This document shows, one piece after another, positions 15,832-24,736 of a stretch of 64,000 nt of DNA. The notes under the pieces were generated by a model. It was not told where the DNA came from, did not search any database, and was given only the letters and a program-made list of their open reading frames with translations. The translations under genes were made by a program, and so were the position numbers. Source of the stretch: Pseudarthrobacter sp. NamE2. GTDB taxonomy: Bacteria > Actinomycetota > Actinomycetes > Actinomycetales > Micrococcaceae. Location of the stretch: positions 93,335 through 157,334 of the forward strand of contig NZ_VAHN01000011.1 of the NCBI RefSeq assembly GCF_005796205.1, read 5' to 3'. Every line of letters starts with the position of its first letter. Within the stretch, counting starts at the first letter, position 1.

Positions 15832-16923
15832 ATGGCCCACGAACGGGATGCCGCTCTTGACCCGGTTACTGAGCACTACTTTGAGCCGATTGGTCCCCGG
15901 CAGGGCGGACGGGTCCAGTCCGAGGGTGACGACGGCGCCTCCCGGCGCGTCGGCTCCGGGTTTCGGGCCGAAGTGCTGACGGCCGCGGCCGATTGGGCGG
16001 TGACCCTGCGGACCCTGCGCTTCTGGGCAGCAGCCGTGGGAGCCGTCTGCACCACATGGATGGTGGCGGCCGGCCTTGTGCTCCTGCCGGGAACAGCCGA
16101 CGGATCAGCGGAGTGGCTGCCTGTTCCGGAGCTCATGTACCTGCTGGTGGGGTTTTTGTTTCCTGCCACAGCCGCGATGGCGGCGGTTCAGTGGGGCATA
16201 ACTTCATACGCCCGGGTGGCAAGCAGGATTCCCGGCGCCCGCATGTTTCCTGCCGTGCTCACCACCGCTCTGCAGGGTCTGGTGCTCGCGGTGCTTATTC
16301 TCCTGACCCTGCTGGTCCAGGCCTTCGCCGCGGGCCTGCCGGCAACGGTGGCGGCAGTGTCAGCCGGCATAGCGGCGGCGGAGGGTGTCCTGTTCGGAAG
16401 CATGGGGGCAGGGGTAGCGGCGCTTGGGCGGGGAGCTGTGCGCCGGCGCATCTTCGGCTGGCTGCTGGCGTTGTTCCTGATTCTTGGTACCGTGGTTGCC
16501 GGGTCCCTCCTGGTCCCTGCCGTGCGGTCGGAAGAACCGGTCAGCGTTGCCCTGAATGTGCAACGGTCAGAGGACGGAACGCCCACCGCCTACGAATGCT
16601 CGGGAATACCGGCAGGGACAATGGAGGTATACCGCACAGAGCGGATTATGTGGCTGCCTGCCGTAAGCCCCGGCGTGGTGTTCGTGATGCTGGCCGGGCA
16701 GCCCGGAACAGGTCCTGAGCTGCTGGGGTGGCTCTCGTCGGCCTTCCAGGAAGCGGCAGACGGGACGCAGGTCCCCTGCGTGAACGGGGAACCGCGCAGC
16801 CCGGATGCGGTGCGGATGCCCGTGGCCGCGGTGGGGCTCCTGCTGCAGGCAGTCCTGGCAGGCGCGCTCCTGGCCGGTGCGCACGCTGCCGCCGCCCGGC
16901 GTCGTGATCGGTCAGGGACCTAG
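15832..16923 (+). CDS. Multi-pass membrane protein of unknown function
   Basis: A 363-residue protein with a hydrophilic N-terminal 60 residues, then hydrophobic segments near 63-85, 105-125, 140-165 and 165-195, another near 205-225 (IFGWLLALFLILGTVVAGSLL), and one at the C-terminus (VGLLLQAVLAGALLAGAHA) followed by a basic tail. Between the last two is a soluble loop of about 100 residues with two cysteines (YECSGIP, VPCVNGE), probably outside the cell. No family recognised. Purine-rich GGAAAGGCGGGG precedes the ATG. Confidence 0.65.
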   Translation: MAHERDAALDPVTEHYFEPIGPRQGGRVQSEGDDGASRRVGSGFRAEVLTAAADWAVTLRTLRFWAAAVGAVCTTWMVAAGLVLLPGTADGSAEWLPVPELMYLLVGFLFPATAAMAAVQWGITSYARVASRIPGARMFPAVLTTALQGLVLAVLILLTLLVQAFAAGLPATVAAVSAGIAAAEGVLFGSMGAGVAALGRGAVRRRIFGWLLALFLILGTVVAGSLLVPAVRSEEPVSVALNVQRSEDGTPTAYECSGIPAGTMEVYRTERIMWLPAVSPGVVFVMLAGQPGTGPELLGWLSSAFQEAADGTQVPCVNGEPRSPDAVRMPVAAVGLLLQAVLAGALLAGAHAAAARRRDRSGT

Positions 16924-16950
16924 CCACCCGGCCGGGACGGATGCGGCGTA

Positions 16951-17550
16951 TCAGGTGAGGGCATTGCGCCGGCCCTCGAAGGCGCGGCCAAGCGTGACCT
17001 CATCGGCGTATTCAAGGTCGCCGCCGACGGGCAGGCCGGATGCAAGCCTGGTGACGGTTATGCCTATCGTCTTGAGCATGCGCGCAAGGTAGGTCGCCGT
17101 CGCTTCGCCTTCCAGGTTGGGATCGGTGGCAATGATGACTTCCTGGATGGCGCCGTCATTGAGCCGGGTCAGGAGTTCGCGGATCCGCAGCTGCTCGGGC
17201 CCGATGCCTGCGATGGGATTAATGGCACCGCCCAGCACGTGGTAACGCCCCCGGAAAGATCGTGTCCGCTCCACGGCCAGGACATCCTTGGACTCCTCGA
17301 CGACGCAGATGACCGCGGTATCCCGTCGGGGGTCGCGGCAGATGTTGCAGAGCTCCTGCTCGGTGACATTCCCGCAGACAGTGCAGAACTTGACGCGGTC
17401 CTTGACGGTGGTGATGGCTTCCACCAGCCGCTTCATGTCCTCCGGGTCCGCCTCGAGAATGTGGAACGCCAGCCGCTGGGCGGACTTCGGCCCGACGCCC
17501 GGAAGGCGTCCGAGCTCGTCGATCAGCTCCTGGACAGCACCTTCGTACAC
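16951..17550 (-). CDS. recR: Recombination protein RecR
   Basis: A 199-residue RecR at the family's usual length. It works with RecF and RecO to load RecA at gaps. Seen: N-terminal helix-hairpin-helix [20 protein letters not shown], a four-cysteine zinc finger ([16 protein letters not shown]), a Toprim domain ([34 protein letters not shown]) and a C-terminal [19 protein letters not shown]. It lies 84 bases downstream of dnaX on the same strand, the standard dnaX-recR arrangement, without ybaB between. Confidence 0.97.
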   Translation of the reverse strand: MYEGAVQELIDELGRLPGVGPKSAQRLAFHILEADPEDMKRLVEAITTVKDRVKFCTVCGNVTEQELCNICRDPRRDTAVICVVEESKDVLAVERTRSFRGRYHVLGGAINPIAGIGPEQLRIRELLTRLNDGAIQEVIIATDPNLEGEATATYLARMLKTIGITVTRLASGLPVGGDLEYADEVTLGRAFEGRRNALT

Positions 17551-17634
17551 AGTTCCCTCTTTAGCTTGGTTTGGATAGCGGGTTAGGCGCCAGGTCCCGG
17601 AGTGGCCGGACCGGTACCCCGTGGGGCAGGCCGG

Positions 17635-20600
17635 TCAGTACCGCGGCGGCAGGGGGCTGCCGTCGGCGGCGCGCTCCTCGATCAGCTTTCCGCCCAGAAT
17701 ACGCTCCACTGCCGCGCGCCCGAACACACCTGACTCCTCAATGGTTTCGTCGTCCGCACTCGGGATGTCCTGCACGTAGCTGTCGGCGGCCGTTGCTGTC
17801 CGCGCGGGCGCCTTGGCGCGTCCGGCCTCGGCTTCCGGACTGTTGGTCAGCCTCTGGTAGAGGCTCTGCCGGGCGCTGTTGCTTGCCGCTACAGGGGCGG
17901 CGGCCGGTGCGGATGCACCTGCCATGGACGGTGCTGGCGCCGGAGGAACGGGAGGAGCAGGCCGTGTGGGCGGGGCCGCGGCCGGACCGGCCACAGGGGC
18001 AGCGGAGGCCATGGCGTATTCGGGTGCCCGGACCTGGGCAGGCTCCGGTTGCGGCGCACATGCCGGACCGGGTCCAGGCGACGCGGCCCCGTTCGGGGCC
18101 GGCCCCCAATCCGGTTCGATTGCAGCTCCCAGCGATGTAACCGGAATCGATGGTGGTACCTGGGCGGTGGCCGGCTCGTAATGCGCCGTGGTGGAGGGCC
18201 CGGCGGCCTCCCCGGCGATGGCGGCGACAGTGGCGTGCCGGCCGACATTGCTTTCAGTGCCCACCAGCCATACGCCGGGTGACTGTTCCACCGCACGGGA
18301 CCAGGGATCGTGCACCGTTTCATTCGCGCCCGCCCGCCCGGGTGCTGCCGGTGCCGGCGGTGCAGGCTCAGGCGCTGCAACTTCCTGCATGCGGCCGCCC
18401 TGCTGGCTCCGCCCACCCAAGGCGTCAGTATTCCGGCCCGCCGCCGGGAGCCGGGTCCCACTTTCCGCGGAAGAAGGCTCCCAGTCCGCAGGGGGTTCCT
18501 CATCGAGCGGGGGAGCGTCCTCATCACGCGGCGGACCCCAGTCGTCATCCGAGTAGGAGTAGTCACCGCCCGGATCCGGATAGGAGTTCGAGCTTTGCAT
18601 GCGGACCGGGGAAGGGGGAACTGCCCCGGAACGCGCCTGCGGTGCGGCAGCTTCTTCGCGGGCTGCCGGAGCCGGAGCCGCCTGTACCCTGGCCGCCGAC
18701 TGCACCGGTGCCTTCACCTGAACGGAGGCCGGAGCCTGCGCCGGTGCGTTGGTGGCGGCCGGCGCAGGCGCAGGGGCAAGGCCCCACGCGACGTCAGCTG
18801 AAGTGGCCGCCGCCGCTGGCGGGCTGGCCGGTGCTTTTGGGTTTGGTTCAGAGCTCGACTGGCTGGCGCCACCGGCAACTGCGTTGATCTGGCAGTCGAT
18901 GCCCACAGTCTTATGGACGGCCTGCCGGAGGTTTTCTGAATGGTCGGCCCTGCCGAAGGCGCCGGCGAGCCCCGGCGTTGTGAATGACAGGGTGAGGACG
19001 GTTCCGTCGAAAGATGCCACCTGGGCGTTGGGTTCCACCAGCGCCCACGTGCTGCGCTTGATCCTGGCAAGCGTCTGCAGGACGTCCGGCCAGGCACGCC
19101 GCAGGACCTCGACGTCGCCCATGCCCGGGGGCGCAGCCGCGGGCTGTTCGGGGGCAGCCGCAATCTGTCCACCGGCTGCAGTACCCGCCTGGTGGGCAGG
19201 GCCGGACGCCTCAGCTCCGGAAACAGCGTGCGGTTCGAGACGTGCGGAAGCTTGCTGGGCGGCAGATGCAGGGGCCGTGCGTTCGCGGGCAGCGGGTTCC
19301 CGGGCATTGCCTGCGCTGCCGGCACCAGGGCCAGCGGGTGCCGGCCGTTCTGCAGGTGGCCGCGCGGGGGAGGAGTCTTCCACCGGCCAGTCGCTGGTGC
19401 TGACGCGGGGAGGAGTGATGGAAGCCCTGCCGGGGCCACCCGAAGCTGTGCCCGCGGCAGCAGCCGGCGCCTCCCGGCGCGGTGCATCGGTTGCCGGCCC
19501 GTTCTCTGCTGGCTGGGCTGGTTCCGCCGACGGAGCGTGCGGCTGTGGGGGGCCGGAGGTACCTGCAGCCTTCCCGGCAGCCGGTGCCTCGGCCGTCTGG
19601 GCAGCGGGAGCACCGACGTCGTTCCCTGCGTAGTTGAAGCGCCGTTCCACACGGTCGATCCGGGCGGCAAGGCCGCGCTCATTCTGCTCGGAACTAGGCA
19701 GGAGGATGCGGGCGCAGAGCAGTTCAAGGTGCAGCCGCGGGGAGGTGGCGCCGGTCATCTCGGTGAGTGCTGTGTTTGTGACATCTGCCGCCCGCGACAG
19801 TTCCGCCGACCCCAGGTTGTGCGCCTGGGCCTGCAACCGGGCGATCTGGTCCGCAGGCATGCCGCGCAGGATGGCCTGTGCACTTTCCGGCATGGCCTTG
19901 ACAATGATCAGATCGCGGAACCGTTCCAGGAGGTCCTCCACGAAGCGGCGGGGATCGTGGCCGGTTTGGATGACCCGGTCAACGGCGCGGAAGACCGTGG
20001 CCGCGTCAGAGGCGGCCAGCGCATCAACAACGTCATCCAGGAGGGATGCATGGGTGTAACCGAGCAGGGCTACCGCGAGCTCGTAGTCAAGACCGTTGGG
20101 GCCGGCGCCGGCCATGAGCTGGTCCAGGACGGAGAGGGAGTCCCGGACAGATCCGCCGCCGGCGCGGATGACGAGTGACAGGACACCGGGGGCTACCGGT
20201 ACGTTTTCCTGCTGGCACAGGAGCTCAAGGTAGGCCATAAGGGGTTCTGGCGGGACGAGCCGGAACGGATAGTGGTGCGTGCGGGAGCGGATGGTGCCGA
20301 TGACCTTGTCTGGCTCCGTGGTGGCAAAAATGAACTTGATGTGTTCCGGCGGCTCTTCGACAATCTTCAGCAGGGCGTTGAATCCTGCCGAGGTGACCAT
20401 ATGGGCCTCGTCGATGATGAAAATTTTGTAGCGGTCGCGGACTGGGGCGAAGGTGGCCCGTTCCCGCAGATCCCGGGCGTCGTCCACCCCGCCGTGGCTG
20501 GCGGCATCAATTTCGATCACATCCAGTGACCCTGACCCTCCCCGGGCCAGCTCGATGCAGCTGGGGCACCGGCCGCAGGGGATATCCGTTGGGCCCTCGG

Positions 20601-20796
20601 CGCAGTTGAGGCAACGGGCGAGAATGCGGGCGGAGGTGGTTTTACCACAACCTCTGGGGCCGGAGAACAGGTAGGCGTGATTGACCCGGTTTTTCCGCAA
20701 AGCCGTCATGAGCGGCTCGGTGACATGCTCCTGACCGATGACGTCGGCGAACGAGTCGGGACGGTATCTGCGGTAGAGGGCGGTGGTAACTGTCAC
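17635..20796 (-). CDS. dnaX: DNA polymerase III subunits gamma/tau
   Basis: About 1053 residues from the GTG at 20796 (VTVTTALYRRYRPDSF); an ATG ten codons upstream is possible. The clamp-loader AAA+ domain has Walker A FSGPRGCGKTTSARI, the zinc-binding CLNCAEG...CGRCPSC cysteines and Walker B FIIDEAHMVT. DNA polymerase III domain III follows to about residue 380. The remaining 650 or so residues are mostly Ala/Pro-rich and low-complexity, interrupted by a folded segment (VLRRAWPDVLQTLARIKRSTW to QINAVAGG) resembling a tau domain. That tail is unusually long. The SRP RNA gene lies just upstream on the same strand. Confidence 0.96.
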   Translation of the reverse strand: MTVTTALYRRYRPDSFADVIGQEHVTEPLMTALRKNRVNHAYLFSGPRGCGKTTSARILARCLNCAEGPTDIPCGRCPSCIELARGGSGSLDVIEIDAASHGGVDDARDLRERATFAPVRDRYKIFIIDEAHMVTSAGFNALLKIVEEPPEHIKFIFATTEPDKVIGTIRSRTHHYPFRLVPPEPLMAYLELLCQQENVPVAPGVLSLVIRAGGGSVRDSLSVLDQLMAGAGPNGLDYELAVALLGYTHASLLDDVVDALAASDAATVFRAVDRVIQTGHDPRRFVEDLLERFRDLIIVKAMPESAQAILRGMPADQIARLQAQAHNLGSAELSRAADVTNTALTEMTGATSPRLHLELLCARILLPSSEQNERGLAARIDRVERRFNYAGNDVGAPAAQTAEAPAAGKAAGTSGPPQPHAPSAEPAQPAENGPATDAPRREAPAAAAGTASGGPGRASITPPRVSTSDWPVEDSSPARPPAERPAPAGPGAGSAGNAREPAARERTAPASAAQQASARLEPHAVSGAEASGPAHQAGTAAGGQIAAAPEQPAAAPPGMGDVEVLRRAWPDVLQTLARIKRSTWALVEPNAQVASFDGTVLTLSFTTPGLAGAFGRADHSENLRQAVHKTVGIDCQINAVAGGASQSSSEPNPKAPASPPAAAATSADVAWGLAPAPAPAATNAPAQAPASVQVKAPVQSAARVQAAPAPAAREEAAAPQARSGAVPPSPVRMQSSNSYPDPGGDYSYSDDDWGPPRDEDAPPLDEEPPADWEPSSAESGTRLPAAGRNTDALGGRSQQGGRMQEVAAPEPAPPAPAAPGRAGANETVHDPWSRAVEQSPGVWLVGTESNVGRHATVAAIAGEAAGPSTTAHYEPATAQVPPSIPVTSLGAAIEPDWGPAPNGAASPGPGPACAPQPEPAQVRAPEYAMASAAPVAGPAAAPPTRPAPPVPPAPAPSMAGASAPAAAPVAASNSARQSLYQRLTNSPEAEAGRAKAPARTATAADSYVQDIPSADDETIEESGVFGRAAVERILGGKLIEERAADGSPLPPRY

Positions 20797-20851
20797 GGAG
20801 AAAACCCTACCAATCCGGGCCGACATCCTGCCGCCCTGTGGGGGAATAGTA

Positions 20852-20943
20852 AAGACCCCCCATGCACCCGCCAGAGCCCGTCTACCCTTGCTACCTTCCG
20901 GTCCTGGGGGAGTTCAACAGGATGACGCCACATGAGGGGCCGT
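20852..20943 (-). ncRNA. ffs: Signal recognition particle RNA, bacterial small type
   Basis: On the minus strand the central hairpin motif CCAGGACCGGAAGGTAGCA and AGGGTAGACGGGCTCTGG is present, containing the conserved GGAAG tetraloop region and the asymmetric AGCA bulge that bind Ffh. Outer strands (GGCCCCTCATG and CATGGGGGGTC) pair to close the rod, giving about 90 bases. The position immediately upstream of dnaX is typical of actinobacteria. Ends are approximate to about five bases. Confidence 0.9.
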
Positions 20944-20962
20944 CAGATACTTTACCCGATCA

Positions 20963-21310
20963 TCAGGCGCGACTCGAATCGGCTTGTTGCCGCCAGCCCT
21001 GCACCGGCCAGCTCATGAAGGCAGGCTCCTCATACGGGTGGGCTGCGCGCAAAGCGGCAATCACTGCCGGCAGGAGATGCTCCTCCACGACACATTCGAT
21101 CCGGTCTTCGGCCACCTCTTCCGCGCGGCCGGGCTCTCCCGCAAATGGATCAGCTCCCTCCCCGGGGATGAAGCATCCGGTGCCCGGCGTGACAAAGGAG
21201 CAGTGGGAGTAGTTTCCGATCCTGCCTGCTCCGGCGTCACCGATAGCAGCCAGAACGTCCGCAGTGTGGCTTGTGGGGGAATAGACAACCAGGGCATGCA
21301 GCACTGTCAT
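20963..21310 (-). CDS. YqfO/NIF3-like PII-type domain protein
   Basis: A 115-residue protein resembling the stand-alone PII/CutA-like domain found inserted in NIF3/YqfO proteins. Seen: the family's GRIGNYSHCSFVTPGTGCF, a GEGADPFAGEPGRAEEV turn and the C-terminal AALRAAHPYEEPAF. Proteins of this type form trimers; the ligand and function are not established. A short Ser/Thr-rich opening follows the ATG. It sits just upstream of the SRP RNA on the same strand. Confidence 0.75.
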   Translation of the reverse strand: MTVLHALVVYSPTSHTADVLAAIGDAGAGRIGNYSHCSFVTPGTGCFIPGEGADPFAGEPGRAEEVAEDRIECVVEEHLLPAVIAALRAAHPYEEPAFMSWPVQGWRQQADSSRA

Positions 21311-21631
21311 GGATTCAACTGTGCCGCAAGCTTCCGACTATTCGGCGGATTTCCATTGCTTATCCCCGCACCACCGATGATCATGGGTATGTACACCGAT
21401 TGGGGCAATCTCCAGATTGTGAGCTGCGTGGCCTGGCTGAACGGGGCCGGACCCGGCAGCTCAACGGGTACCAAGGGAATGGGCGCGTTGGGGGCGTCCA
21501 TTTCTCGTTAAGCCCGAAAATCCGCCGCGCAGGGCTGGAACCGAGGCCGTCTGGGACGGCTTGCGCAGCCCAATTGGGCGATGCGCAAAACATCAGGTAG
21601 TCTAGTACCTGCTTTTGATTCAGAAGCAGAT
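21311..21631. other. Intergenic region with candidate tRNA promoter
   Basis: About 320 bases between the divergent YqfO-like gene and tRNA-Ser. TTGGGC at 21574-21579 and TAGTCT at 21598-21603, 18 bases apart, are a plausible promoter for the tRNA about 30 bases downstream. A hairpin GCCGTC-TGG-GACGGC lies at 21547-21561. A short plus-strand frame near 21378 has no ribosome site and is not called. Confidence 0.45.
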
Positions 21632-21716
21632 GGAGAATTCGCCTAGCGGCCTATGGCGCACGCCTGGAACGCGTGTTGGGTTAACGCCCTCGGGGGTTCA
21701 AATCCCCCATTCTCCG
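21632..21716 (+). tRNA. tRNA-Ser (anticodon GGA)
   Basis: An 85-base class II tRNA. The acceptor stem is GGAGAAT / ATTCTCC with discriminator G. The anticodon stem CACGC / GCGTG encloses CTGGAAC, giving anticodon GGA for UCC/UCU serine codons. A long variable arm typical of tRNA-Ser follows, and the T arm is GGGGG-TTCAAAT-CCCCC. The CCA end is not encoded. Confidence 0.95.
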
Positions 21717-21723
21717 CCGGTCG

Positions 21724-21757
21724 AGAACCCGGTCCCGCCTTGGCGGGGCCGGGTTCT
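21724..21757 (+). terminator. Terminator after tRNA-Ser
   Basis: A 16-base stem (AGAACCCGGTCCCGCC with a GGCGGGG...GTTCT partner, one G-T mismatch) around a TT loop begins eight bases after the tRNA and is followed by TGCGTTT. It may also stop the converging MpaB-like gene. Confidence 0.75.
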
Positions 21758-21809
21758 TGCGTTTCCGGCCGCGGTGCCGGTGCAACGTCGGCCTCCAGAG
21801 CGGGAGCGG

Positions 21810-22733
21810 CTATTCCAGGTCCGCCCCGGGCAGGCCGAGCCGCCGCAGCCGTGACCTTGCTGCCAGCTCGCTGGGTCCCTTGGGTCCCAAAGCCAGGCGG
21901 ACGACGCCGAGAACGGCTGTGGTGGCGAACCTCACGGGTAGGGGAAACGGGCCCAGCCGCGGGACCTTGAGCCCCAGCATCTCCCGGAACCTTGGCTCCA
22001 GGCTGTACACGGCCCCGGCGAAAAGAACCCGATAGCCGGGGCGCAGCAGGGGATGCAGCGGTGCGTCGCGGATGAACGCGACGGTCTCGGCCACGCGCTC
22101 GTCAACACGCAGCTCGCCGCTGGCGTACCAGGCGTCCAGTTGGTGCCGCATCTCCGACTCGGTCAGCGGCGGGCCGGCCACGCCCATCAGCCTGCCAGCC
22201 TGTGCCCACTCCCGCACATAGGCGTCAGGTCCGCCGGGGATGGCATGGCCCCAGATCTTATGAGCCGCCAAAAAGGAATCCGTGAAAGTGAGGTGGACCC
22301 AGCTGGCCAGTTCCGGATCATTCGCGCTGTAGCTGCGAACCGCACCGCGCCCGTCGCTGTAGTCACCCTGCACCGCTTCGTGGAGCCGGCGCACCCTGCG
22401 CGAGGCTTCGTCCGCGGCATCCCTGGAACCGTAGGTCACCGTGAAGATCCAGCGGATGGTGTGGGCCAGGCGGCCGAGAGGATCATCGCGGAAATTTGAA
22501 TGCTCGTGGACTCCGGCAAGGGCGCCCGGGTGCAGGGACTGCATCAGCAGGGTCCGGATCCCGGCAACGATGGGGGACATGGAACCATGCACCGCCCAGA
22601 CTGCCGACCCCGGGAGGTGGTATCCGGGGTCATCGCCTTCCGCCAGCTGGAGTGCCCAGTCGGGCGGCGCGTCTGATTTACCCGTGAAGGTCTTTTTGAG
22701 CTCGTCCTGCCATGTCCGGAGGAAACTGTCCAT
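21810..22733 (-). CDS. MpaB-like oxygenase (DUF2236 family)
   Basis: A 307-residue protein of the MpaB'/latex-clearing-protein superfamily of heme-dependent oxygenases. Seen: the N-terminal GSAVWAVHGSMSPIVAGIRTLLMQSLHPGALAGVHEHS with the characteristic H-P-GALAGV motif, RLAHTIRWIFTVTYGS, and WVHLTFTDSFLAAHKIWG. The ATG at 22733 is chosen because the homologous region begins shortly after; the longer frame includes non-coding leader. Substrate unknown. A hairpin sits two bases upstream of the start codon. Confidence 0.82.
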   Translation of the reverse strand: MDSFLRTWQDELKKTFTGKSDAPPDWALQLAEGDDPGYHLPGSAVWAVHGSMSPIVAGIRTLLMQSLHPGALAGVHEHSNFRDDPLGRLAHTIRWIFTVTYGSRDAADEASRRVRRLHEAVQGDYSDGRGAVRSYSANDPELASWVHLTFTDSFLAAHKIWGHAIPGGPDAYVREWAQAGRLMGVAGPPLTESEMRHQLDAWYASGELRVDERVAETVAFIRDAPLHPLLRPGYRVLFAGAVYSLEPRFREMLGLKVPRLGPFPLPVRFATTAVLGVVRLALGPKGPSELAARSRLRRLGLPGADLE

Positions 22734-22735
22734 AT

Positions 22736-22758
22736 CCCATTGTCGCCCTGCCAATGGG
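22736..22758 (-). promoter_or_regulatory. Hairpin directly upstream of the MpaB-like start codon
   Basis: CCCATTG at 22736-22742 and CAATGGG at 22752-22758 form a seven-base stem with a nine-base loop. On the minus strand it ends two bases before the ATG and would cover the place of a ribosome-binding site, which is otherwise weak. It could be a translational control element or chance. Confidence 0.3.
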
Positions 22759-22923
22759 CGGAGTCCCCTTAGGGAGACCAGAGAAGGGCTAGGTATTAGG
22801 AAGTGGACTCCCATAAAAACCCGCAATTTGCACTGCGGACCTTCACATGCGTCGAAGCCGTGTGGTCACATGGGAGGAACCGTCTAGAAATGGTGCGGGT
22901 AGACGCCTGTTGGAGTCATTCTG

Positions 22924-24546
22924 TTGGACATGCATCGGGGCCGGGATCTGGGCAAAAACTCCCGGAGGAGTCCCCTTCCGGCCACGCGCCTTCTTGCCGC
23001 CACCGGTGCTTTGGCCGTGTCGTTTTCCGTCGCCAACCTGCCCGGAACCCTTGAGCCGCGGCAGGTGTCGTCTGCTACCGGGCCGACGGCGGGAAGCTCT
23101 CCTGCCTCCGGGAACGGGCACACCGCTCCACAACCCCCGCGTCCGGCAACCGAAGCCGCCGGCGTGGTACTTCGCGCACCGGACGGATTCAACCTCGGGT
23201 CCGAGCCGCACGGGGTGCCCAGCGAGCCGCACGCAGTGCTGCAGTTCCCGCGTCCAATGGTCACTGGTTCCGCCCCGGACACGCCGGCACTGCCGGCTGT
23301 TGGGCTGTCCGGAATTGTCAGGCCTGCCGCCGGGTTCCTGATGGCGCCTCTTCAATTGCTTATTCCCAGCTCACCGTTCGGGTTCCGGATCAGCCCGTTG
23401 ACCGGTACGGCCGGCGACTTCCATTTAGGGCAGGATTACGCGGCCCCCTGCGGTACAAGTGTCTACGCCGCCGATTCAGGGGTTGTGCGGGCCGCAGGAT
23501 GGCATCCATGGGGCGGCGGAAACCGCGTCGAAATTGATCACGGCAACGGACTGGTAACCACCTATAACCACCTCGAATCCGTGGCCGTGCGCAGGGGCGA
23601 CGACGTCCAGGTGGGCCAGATCGTCGGACGTGTGGGCAGCACGGGCTGGTCAACAGGCTGCCATCTGCACTTTGAAACCATCCTGAACGGCGCGCATGTA
23701 AGTCCACTCAAGTGGAGACTGGTTGGTCTCAAAGCCCTCGCCGGTGGTGGAACCCCTGATTTGTACTCCTACACCCCCGGCTCCGGCAGTCCAGGGGATG
23801 AATGGCTAAATTGGACACCGCCCGGAATCAAGAGCACCGCACCTTTGCTGCCCGAAGCGGAAGCAGAGACGACGACGGCGCGTTCGTCGGCAGAGTCGGG
23901 AACGGCATCAACGCCGTCCCCTCCATCACCGGCAGGCTCATCGACACCCTTCCCCCAGGCTTCCGAATCGCCAGGCGCGCCATCACCTTCGCTGACCGAC
24001 ACAACGCCGTCGCCTTCGCCCTCACCAACTGGCACGACGCCGTCGCCGTCACCAACTGGCACGACGCCGTCGCCGTCACCAACTGACACGACGCCGTCGC
24101 CTTCGCCGACTCCGGATGAGCCAGGCCCGTCACCAACCGACCCCGCCGCAACCCCCACGGAGCCAGCGCCCCCGCCAACGGAAGCCACGCCCACTCCGAC
24201 TGACTCCACGCCGCCACCGACGGAAACGACACCCCCGGCAACGGAACCAGTGCCGCCTTCAACTGACCCGGCACCAGCCCCCGTAGAGCCGGCGCCTTCT
24301 CCGGTCGAACCTGCCCCGTCCCCGGTTGAGCCCGCGCCCTCGCCGGTCAAACCTGCACCGTCCCCGGTTGAGTCCGCGCCCTCGCCGGTCGAACCTGCAC
24401 CGTCCCCGGTTGAGTCCGCGCCCTCGCCGGTTGAGCCAGCACCTTCTCCCGTAAAGCCGACGCCCTCCCCGGTTGCCCCGGCACCATCAATCACCCCGAC
24501 AACCGACCCGCTTCCGGCGGAGCCGACGTCAGAGCCAAGCTTTTAG
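22924..24546 (+). CDS. Secreted M23 family metallopeptidase with long Pro-rich repeat tail
   Basis: A 540-residue protein from the TTG at 22924, eight bases after GGAG; an ATG two codons later is possible. A basic start and hydrophobic stretch (RLLAATGALAVSFSVA) form an export signal. The LytM/M23 domain (about residues 140-250) contains FHLGQDYAAPCGTSVYAA (His/Asp zinc ligands), NRVEIDHGNGLVTTYNHL and GCHLHFETI (catalytic HxH), so it should cleave peptidoglycan cross-bridges. From about residue 300 the rest is Ser/Pro/Thr-rich, with PSPTGTT and PAPSPVE tandem repeats encoded by DNA repeats. It probably spans or binds the cell wall. Confidence 0.88.
   Translation: MDMHRGRDLGKNSRRSPLPATRLLAATGALAVSFSVANLPGTLEPRQVSSATGPTAGSSPASGNGHTAPQPPRPATEAAGVVLRAPDGFNLGSEPHGVPSEPHAVLQFPRPMVTGSAPDTPALPAVGLSGIVRPAAGFLMAPLQLLIPSSPFGFRISPLTGTAGDFHLGQDYAAPCGTSVYAADSGVVRAAGWHPWGGGNRVEIDHGNGLVTTYNHLESVAVRRGDDVQVGQIVGRVGSTGWSTGCHLHFETILNGAHVSPLKWRLVGLKALAGGGTPDLYSYTPGSGSPGDEWLNWTPPGIKSTAPLLPEAEAETTTARSSAESGTASTPSPPSPAGSSTPFPQASESPGAPSPSLTDTTPSPSPSPTGTTPSPSPTGTTPSPSPTDTTPSPSPTPDEPGPSPTDPAATPTEPAPPPTEATPTPTDSTPPPTETTPPATEPVPPSTDPAPAPVEPAPSPVEPAPSPVEPAPSPVKPAPSPVESAPSPVEPAPSPVESAPSPVEPAPSPVKPTPSPVAPAPSITPTTDPLPAEPTSEPSF
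24021..24101 (+). repeat. 27-bp tandem repeat, three copies, in the M23 peptidase gene
   Basis: Three near-identical 27-base units (core ACCAACTGGCACGACGCCG) encode the TGTTPSPSP-type repeats. The copies differ by one or two bases, which suggests recent duplication. Confidence 0.8.
24286..24480 (+). repeat. 21-bp tandem repeat, about nine copies, in the M23 peptidase gene
   Basis: A 21-base unit encoding the heptapeptide PAPSPVE (with K, S or T variants) repeats about nine times. Alternating copies are nearly identical over 42 bases (core CCGTCCCCGGTTGAG), so the array has expanded both as single and as double units. Confidence 0.8.
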
Positions 24547-24575
24547 GGTCCCTGGAGCAGTACAGGACGAATACT

Positions 24576-24598
24576 GCCGGAACCTGCAGGTTTCCGGC
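24576..24598 (+). terminator. Possible terminator after the M23 peptidase
   Basis: GCCGGAACC and GGTTTCCGGC pair around a TGCA loop with one bulged T, 30 bases after the stop. There is no T run, so it is at best a weak rho-independent terminator. Confidence 0.45.
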
Positions 24599-24736
24599 TG
24601 CTGGAACTTTGCCTCGCCGCTCAAGCGCGGACAGTCGCCGAACGGGGCGACGGTGTCCCTGCTTGACAGCGCCCTTTGCCGAACGTAGTCAGCACAAGCG
24701 CAGTTCTTTTATCTTTTTCCACATTGGTTACGGCGA

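Noticed and set aside
22760..22923. A c-di-AMP (ydaO-type) riboswitch upstream of the M23 peptidase
   Set aside because: Wall-peptidase genes of actinobacteria often have one, and GGGAGGAACCG gives a slight resemblance, but I could not find the paired conserved blocks. A covariance-model search would decide.
24020..24480. CRISPR-like array
   Set aside because: The repeats are directly tandem without unique spacers and encode protein; no cas genes are near.
23769..24494. A Gly/Val/Ser-repeat protein on the minus strand
   Set aside because: It is the reverse reading of the PAPSPVE and PSPTGTT repeats of the M23 peptidase; the repeat periods are multiples of three, so both strands stay open.
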